Below are positions 1 to 5,291 of a stretch of DNA of 10,814 nt, piece after piece. Below the pieces are notes generated by a model. It ran no database searches and had not been told where the DNA came from. It saw only the letters and a program-made list of their open reading frames with translations. The DNA is from an uncultured Dehalococcoidia bacterium (GTDB lineage: Bacteria > Chloroflexota > Dehalococcoidia > Tepidiformales > Tepidiformaceae): positions 1-10,814 of the forward strand of contig CALFYR010000675.1 of assembly GCA_937954195.1 (NCBI GenBank), written 5' to 3'. How positions within the stretch are numbered: position 1 is the first letter of the stretch; each line of letters opens with the position of its first letter. The translations under genes were made by a program, and so were the position numbers.

Positions 1-160
1 CTCAAACGCGAGCGCCGGTCCTGTCGAAGGAGCGCCACTGGCTGGTGAGCACACGCGCGAAATTCTCCGCGAACTCGGCTATGACGAGCCTGCGATCACG
101 GCGCTGGCGGCCGATGGCGTGGTGGAGTACATCGACCCCAGCTCAGAGGGGCGAGAGTGA
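1..160 (+). CDS. CaiB/BaiF family CoA-transferase, C-terminal end (5' part outside window)
   Basis: Only the last 52 codons are present, read from base 2 to the TGA at 158-160. The segment APLAGEHTREILRELGY followed by a helix ending in AADGVV is the usual C-terminus of family III (CaiB/BaiF) CoA-transferases, where 'GEHT-ev-L-elGy' is highly recurrent. These enzymes move CoA from one acyl-CoA (for example succinyl-CoA, formyl-CoA or acetyl-CoA) to a carboxylic acid in the cytoplasm. The catalytic aspartate and the N-terminal Rossmann region lie upstream, so the substrate class cannot be judged. The stop codon overlaps the GTG start of the next gene by 4 bases, so the two are probably translationally coupled. 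As first visible gene of the set it would supply the activated acyl-CoA for the downstream acyl-CoA dehydrogenase and crotonases. The family call rests on a short tail only. Confidence 0.8.
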   Translation, partial: SNASAGPVEGAPLAGEHTREILRELGYDEPAITALAADGVVEYIDPSSEGRE

Positions 161-1311
161 TCCGCCCGGATGTCTGCAGCGACCTCGTTCGCGCCTACGA
201 TGCCCAGGGCATCCATCGCACCGGCACGGAAGTCGACACTTCATCGGCTGATTGGATGGTTTCGGAGCTGCGCAGCCGTGGAGTAACGGCCACCACCGAG
301 TCGTTTGCATTTGAGCGTGTCGACCCCGAGCCGTGTGTTGTATCCGGGCCGGGGTGGACCATCGATGGCTATCCCCTGGTCGATAGTCGCCTGCCGTCGC
401 CCGGTACGAGCATCCACGGGCGACTCGGTTCCGAGCCTCGGCAAGGGCAAGTCGCGAGCGTTGATGCGGACGGCCACGGACAAGCATCGAGTATCGATGC
501 CCTACGCACCGAGCCATGGGAGGCGATCATCGCAGCGATGGAAGGCCCGGCGGGAGGTCTCACGGTACGAAATGCCTGGAACTTCGAATCTCCTTCCGGG
601 CCACCGGTCGTCCAGGTTCCGGCGGACGAATGGCGCCGGCGCATTGCGGCGGATGCCGCAGCCACACTGACCATCATCTGCGGGGCCCGCCGCTCCAAGG
701 TCACGGCACACAACGTGATTGGCTCGGTTCCAGGGTCAAACCCGGAATTGGCTCCCATCGTGGTACTTACGCCCCGCAGCGGGTGGTGGCACTGCGCGGG
801 TGAACGCGGCGGCGGCCTTGCCGTTTGGCTCGAGGTCGCCCGTGAGGTCCAGGCCGCCAGGCTGAACCGGACCATTGCGTTCGTCGCAACAACCGGTCAC
901 GAGCTCGGGTTCTCGGGCATCAAGCGCCACCTCGAACGACATCCCGATGAAGCGGCGGCGGCCGAGTGCTGGATTCATCTCGGGGCGAACATTGGTGCGT
1001 CCGGCACGACTACCGTGGTACGCGCGATGAACCAGGCCCTCCTCGATCGGGTTACGGCGGCGGAACGAAGTCTTGCGCCGGCCCCCGGAGAGACAACGTA
1101 CGAACTGCGCCCTGAGCCGCCCGGCGGGGAAGCTCAAGTCGTAGTCGCCCACGGTGGCAGCTACATCTCAATGGTTGGAGCGGGCTTCTCGTTGTTCCAC
1201 TCGTCCACGGATCGGTGGCCAGGAGCGATTGATGCGCACGCCATAGCTCGAAACGCGCAGCTGGTGCTTGAGTTGCTCCGCCAGTTCGAGCCTCAGTCCG
1301 CTGAGCGGTGA
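157..1311 (+). CDS. M28-family-peptidase-like protein with altered metal site
   Basis: The 384-residue protein has no obvious signal peptide. Residues 1-55 resemble the N-terminal helix and strand of M28 proteins (R/G-T-x-x-D-x-x-A-x-W-M-x-x-E-L). Residues 183-193 (TAHNVIGSVPG) and 201-260 carry the M28 core pattern 'NVIG-x-x-PG ... VVL ... WLEVAR ... RTIAFVATTGHELGFSG'. The expected ligands are largely changed: the first His position reads TPR-SGWW (205-211, Arg207), the bridging Asp position is Glu216, the catalytic Glu position is His248, the next Glu249 is kept, the later Asp position reads LGANIG (275-280), and the last His is kept as His348 in FHSSTDRW. So it may bind one metal, bind metals differently, or not be a peptidase. 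It starts at GTG inside the previous stop (GTGA overlap) and ends 28 bases before the dehydrogenase start. Its place in a CoA-catabolism operon suggests hydrolysis or binding of a pathway intermediate (inference). The fold call is fairly sure; the activity is unknown. Confidence 0.75.
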   Translation: MIRPDVCSDLVRAYDAQGIHRTGTEVDTSSADWMVSELRSRGVTATTESFAFERVDPEPCVVSGPGWTIDGYPLVDSRLPSPGTSIHGRLGSEPRQGQVASVDADGHGQASSIDALRTEPWEAIIAAMEGPAGGLTVRNAWNFESPSGPPVVQVPADEWRRRIAADAAATLTIICGARRSKVTAHNVIGSVPGSNPELAPIVVLTPRSGWWHCAGERGGGLAVWLEVAREVQAARLNRTIAFVATTGHELGFSGIKRHLERHPDEAAAAECWIHLGANIGASGTTTVVRAMNQALLDRVTAAERSLAPAPGETTYELRPEPPGGEAQVVVAHGGSYISMVGAGFSLFHSSTDRWPGAIDAHAIARNAQLVLELLRQFEPQSAER

Positions 1312-1327
1312 ATTCGAGTCGAGAACC

Positions 1328-1333
1328 GGGAGG
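1328..1333 (+). promoter_or_regulatory. Ribosome binding site GGGAGG fixing the acyl-CoA dehydrogenase start
   Basis: GGGAGG stands 6 bases before the ATG at 1340. This favours 1340 over the longer in-frame start at 1268, which would overlap the previous gene by 44 bases and add a low-complexity serine-rich leader not found in this family. Confidence 0.8.
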
Positions 1334-1339
1334 TCAACC

Positions 1340-2476
1340 ATGGAGTTCCGTTTCAGCGCCGAAGACGAGGCGTTTCGGACCCGCGTTCGGGGGTTCCTCG
1401 ATGGCTGGACCACAGCAGATGGCCGAGTACCGGAAGACCGCATCGACGCGCTCGAAAAGGAGATGGCCGCACAGCGCTGGCTCACCGTCGCATGGCCGAC
1501 CGAGTACGGGGGCGGCGGCGCAAGCCCTCTGCAGCAGCTCATCTTCAAAGAAGAGTGCTGGCGGGCCGGGGTCTCGCTCGATTCCCAGGGGATCAACCTG
1601 CTCGGGCCCGCCCTGATGGTCCATGGCACGGAGGAACAGAAACGCGAGCACCTTCCGCGCATTGCCTCCGGCGAGGTGCGCTGGGCCCAGGGCTTTTCGG
1701 AACCGGGCGCGGGCAGCGATCTGGCGAGCCTCCAGACCCGCGCTGTGCGAGACGGGGATGACTACATCATCAACGGGCAGAAGATCTGGACCTCGGGCGC
1801 ACACCTCTCAGACTGGATCCACCTCCTTGCGCGCACGGATCCCGAGGCCCCGAAGCATCGCGGCATCAGCTACTTCATGATCAACCTTCGTTCCCCGGGG
1901 ATCACCATCCGACCGCTCATCCAGCTAACCGGAGTCCACGGGTTCAACGAAGTCTTCCTCGACGATGTCCGCGTTCCGAAGCGGAACATGATCTCTGACG
2001 AGAATCGCGGTTGGTACGCGGCCACAACCACGCTCGACTTCGAGCGATCCGGCATCGAGCGAAACCTGGTCGCTCAGCGAGACTGGCGCCGGCTCTACGA
2101 CTGGGTTCGCGCAGATCGCGCCCGCATGGCGGGACACGCGCCGGCGTGGCGAAACCGTCTGGCTGAACTCCTCATCGAAGTAGAAGTTGGCCAGTGGATC
2201 GCCCGCAGGGTCGCATGGATGCAGGGGAAGGGCATCGTCCCCAATTACGAAAGTTCGATGTCGAAGACCTACAACTCCGAAGTTGGGCAGCGCCTCGCGG
2301 AATTCGGCGTGTCACTTTTCGGCCTCAGCGGGCAACTCCGTGATGCAGCCTACGAACCAGGAGCTACTGTCGCGTTCAGGTACCTCGACGCACGGCGGCT
2401 GACCATCGGCCAGGGCACAAGCGAAATCAACCGCAATGTCATCGCGACCCGAGGGCTCGGCCTTCCTCGCGGCTAA
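1340..2476 (+). CDS. Acyl-CoA dehydrogenase family protein
   Basis: The 378-residue protein has normal family length. It is a cytoplasmic flavoenzyme that inserts an alpha-beta double bond into an acyl-CoA and passes electrons to ETF. The N-terminal helical domain spans about 1-115. The beta domain opens with QGFSEPGAGSDLASLQT (117-133), the FAD/substrate signature, followed by NGQKIWTSGAH (145-155). The C-terminal helical domain ends with TIGQGTSEINRNVIATRGLGLP (355-376). The position of the usual C-terminal catalytic Glu (the E of 'YEGT' in medium-chain enzymes) is Gln358. Glu235 in LDFERSGIER sits where isovaleryl-CoA and long-chain enzymes carry their base on helix G, so it is the likely base (inference). 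This pattern is common in dehydrogenases of branched, cyclic or steroid-side-chain substrates. The start has a strong RBS, and the gene lies between the M28-like gene (28 bases) and the first crotonase (20 bases). The family is certain; the substrate is not known. Confidence 0.96.
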   Translation: MEFRFSAEDEAFRTRVRGFLDGWTTADGRVPEDRIDALEKEMAAQRWLTVAWPTEYGGGGASPLQQLIFKEECWRAGVSLDSQGINLLGPALMVHGTEEQKREHLPRIASGEVRWAQGFSEPGAGSDLASLQTRAVRDGDDYIINGQKIWTSGAHLSDWIHLLARTDPEAPKHRGISYFMINLRSPGITIRPLIQLTGVHGFNEVFLDDVRVPKRNMISDENRGWYAATTTLDFERSGIERNLVAQRDWRRLYDWVRADRARMAGHAPAWRNRLAELLIEVEVGQWIARRVAWMQGKGIVPNYESSMSKTYNSEVGQRLAEFGVSLFGLSGQLRDAAYEPGATVAFRYLDARRLTIGQGTSEINRNVIATRGLGLPRG

Positions 2477-2496
2477 CCACGGAGCGCGGAGGCGCC

Positions 2497-3297
2497 ATGG
2501 AATCCGACCTCTCCCGTATGTCTGAAGTCCAGTGGGAACGTCGCGGGGGCACCGTCACGCTCACTCTGAACCGGCCCGAACGGCGGAACGCTATCACCAC
2601 CAGCATGCTCGCCGAACTGATTTACGCCGTGGAGGCGGCGTCGGCCGATGAGTCCGTGCGTGTGCTTGTCGTCCGTGGGGCCGGAAAGGGTTTCTGCCCC
2701 GGCGACGAACTCCGTGGGATGGGGGAACTGCCGCAGGACTTTCGCTTTCGGCCTGCGGCCCCGATCTCGCATGCCTCGCTCCAGGCGGCCCTGCGAGATG
2801 CACCGAAACCAACGATCGCCGTCATTCACGGGTTTGCACTCGGCGTTGGGCTCGATCTGGCGATGGCATGTGACTTCCGTATCGCCGCGGAGGACGCGGA
2901 ACTCCGGGACCAGCGCGTCATCGAGCGCGGGATGCACGCGGTCACCGGGTGCGGCTGGTTCCAGCCGCGCGCCATCGGCCTCACGCGCGCGTTGGAATTT
3001 CTGATTCTCGGGAGGTCCTACACGGGCGCCGAGGCGGCGGCAGCGGGGATGGTCACGGCTGCTGCGCCACAAGGACAGCTGGAAGAAGCGGTGCAAGCGA
3101 TGACCTCCCGATTGGAAGTGGCACCGACGCGGGCGATCGGACTCATGAAGCGACAGGTGTATCAGGGTTTGGACATGACTCATGCGGAGTTCATGGCGTT
3201 CGCCGCTCCGCTTTCGAAGGAGGTAGTTATCGAGGACAGGGCCGAGGGAATCAAGGCGTTCCTTGAGCGGCGGCCGGCGAAGTTCACCGGGCGCTAG
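2497..3297 (+). CDS. Enoyl-CoA hydratase/isomerase (crotonase) family protein, first of two
   Basis: The 266-residue crotonase-fold protein is of typical length. TLTLNRPERRNAIT (21-34) is the N-terminal signature. GFCPGDEL (65-72) forms the first oxyanion-hole loop, and HGFALGVGLDLAMACDFRIA (111-130) forms the second plus the helix that follows. The Glu144 position of rat mitochondrial hydratase is Asp120, and the Glu164 position is Arg140 in the RDQRV stretch (137-141). The classic two-glutamate water-adding site is therefore not intact. Members like this often act as isomerases, ring-cleaving C-C hydrolases or dehalogenase-like enzymes; which of these applies here cannot be told. GGAGG at 2488-2492 precedes the ATG by 4 bases. 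An alternative ATG at 2518 would give a product 7 residues shorter. The gene lies 20 bases after the acyl-CoA dehydrogenase, fitting use of its 2-enoyl-CoA product. Confidence 0.9.
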   Translation: MESDLSRMSEVQWERRGGTVTLTLNRPERRNAITTSMLAELIYAVEAASADESVRVLVVRGAGKGFCPGDELRGMGELPQDFRFRPAAPISHASLQAALRDAPKPTIAVIHGFALGVGLDLAMACDFRIAAEDAELRDQRVIERGMHAVTGCGWFQPRAIGLTRALEFLILGRSYTGAEAAAAGMVTAAAPQGQLEEAVQAMTSRLEVAPTRAIGLMKRQVYQGLDMTHAEFMAFAAPLSKEVVIEDRAEGIKAFLERRPAKFTGR

Positions 3298-3314
3298 CCG
3301 GTCATCGGCCACCC

Positions 3315-3321
3315 AAAGGAG
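3315..3321 (+). promoter_or_regulatory. Ribosome binding site AAAGGAG supporting a TTG start
   Basis: AAAGGAG is the clearest Shine-Dalgarno sequence of the plus-strand set and lies 6 bases before TTG at 3328. No ATG or GTG lies at a suitable distance, so the second crotonase very probably begins at TTG. Confidence 0.8.
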
Positions 3322-3327
3322 AAAACA

Positions 3328-4056
3328 TTGGAAGACAACGAACTGATCAAACTTGCGAGACACGACGGCTGGGCCGAGCTGATTCTGAATCGGCCGCACC
3401 GGCGGAATGCGCTTGTCGGCCCACAGCTCGCGCTGCTCACGGAGACGCTCCGATCGCTCGCGACCGACGATGACGTCGAGGCGATCGTCTTTCGAGGAGA
3501 AGGAGGCGCGTTTAGTTCTGGGCACGACCTCACGGAGCTCCAGGCCGAACCTCGGCCACCATGGGCGGAGAACCTCGCGGTCATCTTCCGCGAAACGAAC
3601 ATCGCCCTGTTCGAATTCCCGAAACCGATCATTGGCGCCCTTGAGAAGTGCGCCATCAACGCCGGCGCCGCACTCGCGCTCTCGTGCGACATTCTGATAG
3701 CCGGAGAAACCGCCTTCCTTCAGGTCGGTGAAATCCAGCAGGGAGCGCCGATTGCGAACAACGCTGCGTGGCTCCGGCTGCGGGTTGGCGAGGCCGTTGC
3801 CTCCCGCATCACCCTGTACGGCGACCGGGTCCAGGGGCCAGAACTGCTTCGACTTGGTCTTGCCGCTGAGGTCGTCCCGGATAGCGAGGTCGTGGCGCGG
3901 GCATGCGCCATTGCCGAGCGCCTGGCCGGCTTCCCGCACGGCGCGGCGGCTCGCCACAAGGCCGATGTCCGTGCCCAGTCGGGAATCGCTGATGCCCACC
4001 AGTGGTTCCGGAAGCAGAAGAACACCGTGTTGCTCAGCGCCGCGCGAGTCGGTTAA
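3328..4056 (+). CDS. Enoyl-CoA hydratase/isomerase (crotonase) family protein, second of two
   Basis: The 242-residue protein is slightly short for a crotonase and has a brief C-terminal helical part. AELILNRPHRRNAL (16-29) is the N-terminal signature, AFSSGHDL (61-68) the first oxyanion loop, and CAINAGAALALSCDILIAGE (108-127) the second loop and following helix. By alignment to rat mitochondrial hydratase the Glu144 position is Ala115, while the Glu164 position is retained as Glu135 in QVGEI. It thus has one of the two catalytic glutamates, a pattern found in isomerases and in many hydratase-like proteins of uncertain reaction. It differs widely from the upstream paralogue, so the two are not a recent duplication and probably catalyse successive or alternative steps. 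Translation starts at TTG behind a strong RBS, 30 bases after the first crotonase. The stop is 20 bases before the SnoaL-like gene. The fold is certain; the reaction is unknown. Confidence 0.9.
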   Translation: MEDNELIKLARHDGWAELILNRPHRRNALVGPQLALLTETLRSLATDDDVEAIVFRGEGGAFSSGHDLTELQAEPRPPWAENLAVIFRETNIALFEFPKPIIGALEKCAINAGAALALSCDILIAGETAFLQVGEIQQGAPIANNAAWLRLRVGEAVASRITLYGDRVQGPELLRLGLAAEVVPDSEVVARACAIAERLAGFPHGAAARHKADVRAQSGIADAHQWFRKQKNTVLLSAARVG

Positions 4057-4076
4057 GCCTCCAGGAGCCCAACGCA

Positions 4077-4463
4077 ATGAATGACTCAGAAGCCGAAGCG
4101 GTCATGGCCCGCTTCGCCAGCGCCTACTTCAGCAAGCGCGAGGACCGCCTCGCGGACGCCGTAACAGCTGATGCGGAGTGGCATTTCGCTTTTGGCCCGG
4201 ACGGACCCGATGGACGGGTGCGAAGAGGCGTCGCCGGTTTCATCCAGGGCCAGGCAGAGAACGAGGCGATGTTCGAGACCCTCAGATTCGATGACGTCGT
4301 TATCCGAGGCATGGGCGAGGACCAGATCGTCATGACCTACACGGCCAACGGCCGCCGACGCGACGGAGATGCGTTCTCGGTGCGCGGCATAGAACTCATC
4401 ACCGCACGGGACGGCAAGCTCCACAGGAAGGACGTGTTCTGGAAGCAGTCCACACCGGAATGA
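4077..4463 (+). CDS. SnoaL-like / NTF2-fold small protein
   Basis: The 128-residue protein has the sequence pattern of SnoaL/NTF2-like polyketide-cyclase and ketosteroid-isomerase relatives. An N-terminal helix ends in AYFSKREDRLADAVTADAEW (16-35). Glycine- and proline-bearing strands follow, including a GVAGFIQ segment (51-57). The C-terminal strand RGIELITARDGKLHRKDVFW (103-122) matches the usual ending 'rG-v-i-x-r-x-dGKI-x-x-x-d-x-W'. This cone-shaped fold serves as small isomerase, cyclase, hydrolase or accessory domain, so function cannot be assigned from fold alone. I start it at ATG 4077, behind AGGAG at 4062-4066; a start at 4002 would overlap the previous gene by 55 bases. It stands between the second crotonase (20 bases) and the exporter (54 bases), in line with a role on a CoA-bound or cyclic intermediate (inference). 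Confidence 0.82.
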   Translation: MNDSEAEAVMARFASAYFSKREDRLADAVTADAEWHFAFGPDGPDGRVRRGVAGFIQGQAENEAMFETLRFDDVVIRGMGEDQIVMTYTANGRRRDGDAFSVRGIELITARDGKLHRKDVFWKQSTPE

Positions 4464-4517
4464 AGCCAATAGTCCGGGGCAAGGCGCGGCAACTGTGGAC
4501 CGGGGCGGTGGCCGTCC

Positions 4518-5258
4518 GTGTATGAGTGGCCCATCCTGCTCGGAGTGCTTGGCCTGGTGGCGGTGGCATCCGCCGTTCAGGCGCACGCGGGCTTTGGCTT
4601 TGCCCTCCTTGTTGTCCCGTTAACAACGGCGATGATCGGCCCGAAGGAGACGGTGCTGCTCGTCACGCTGCTGGCGCTGGCGATGAACGCCGTCCAATCG
4701 ATTCGGCTGCGGCAATTCGTGCAACGCGGAGCGGCCGGCGGGATGATCGCTGGGTCCTTCGCGGGAATGCCCGTCGGACTCGCGGTTCTGCTGGCGGTCG
4801 AACCCGCCGTGCTCAAAGCGGGGGCAGCTATCGCGGTGCTGGTTGCGACGGCCTTACTTGCGCGAGGATTGACCATCCCGTCGAACGGCACGAAGAGCGA
4901 CATCACTGCCGGCATCGTGAGCGGAGTGCTCAACACTTCGACGGGCATCAACGGGCCGCCGATTGCCATTTACCTGCACAACCGGATGGCACCGCCGCAG
5001 TTTCGCGGCACAATAGCCGTCTTCTTCCTGTTCTCGGCGGTCGGCGCGGTGATATTGCTGACCACCGCCTCCGCCGTTGATGGCCGTTCAGTCCGCACGG
5101 CGTTCGTTGGCGTCCCGGTTATCTTCGTGGCCAGCGCCTACGGGAACATCCTGTTCGCGCGAACCAACGCAGAGCAGTTTCGACGGGTCACGCTCGCCAT
5201 CCTGGTCCTGAGCGGATGCACCGCGTTCGGGCTGGCGGTCGCGGATTTGCTCGGCTAG
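4518..5258 (+). CDS. TauE/SafE family (sulfite exporter-like) membrane protein
   Basis: The 246-residue, strongly hydrophobic protein has about eight membrane spans, roughly at 5-21, 24-40, 44-60, 73-92, 97-116, 166-184, 194-211 and 225-244. Family marks are AGFGFALLVVP (24-34) near the N-terminus and the mid-protein repeat of that pattern, SGVLNTSTGINGPPIAIYL (135-153), with its GPP turn. TauE/SafE proteins carry small anions out of the cell, such as sulfite, sulfoacetate, sulfolactate and some organic acids; others have unknown cargo. It starts at GTG with only a weak purine stretch (GGTGG, 4507-4511) upstream. No other in-frame start exists between it and the upstream stop codon at 4470. 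As last gene of the set it would remove a product or toxic by-product of the CoA pathway (inference), possibly sulfite if the substrate is an organosulfonate. The family call is good; the cargo is unknown. Confidence 0.88.
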   Translation: MYEWPILLGVLGLVAVASAVQAHAGFGFALLVVPLTTAMIGPKETVLLVTLLALAMNAVQSIRLRQFVQRGAAGGMIAGSFAGMPVGLAVLLAVEPAVLKAGAAIAVLVATALLARGLTIPSNGTKSDITAGIVSGVLNTSTGINGPPIAIYLHNRMAPPQFRGTIAVFFLFSAVGAVILLTTASAVDGRSVRTAFVGVPVIFVASAYGNILFARTNAEQFRRVTLAILVLSGCTAFGLAVADLLG

Positions 5259-5291
5259 GGGGTAACACCCCGCCACTAAGGAGGCCCAGGC
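5259..5291. other. Convergent junction between the two operons
   Basis: The two sets end tail to tail across 33 bases. A 4-base stem GGGG/CCCC with a 5-base loop (5259-5271) starts just after the exporter stop codon. A stronger GC stem, GCCCGC/GCGGGC with loop GGC (5304-5318), lies inside the last codons of the synthetase gene. Neither is followed by a T-run on either strand, so a classic intrinsic terminator is not supported. Read-through antisense to the opposing gene is possible. Confidence 0.35.

Noticed and set aside
1268..1339. Longer N-terminus for the acyl-CoA dehydrogenase
   Set aside because: It would overlap the preceding gene by 44 bases, lacks family similarity, and bypasses the strong ribosome binding site in front of 1340.
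2473..4077. A 534-codon minus-strand open frame opposite both crotonase genes
   Set aside because: Both crotonases have clear family motifs, ribosome binding sites and operon spacing on the plus strand. The antisense frame has none and is explained by codon bias.
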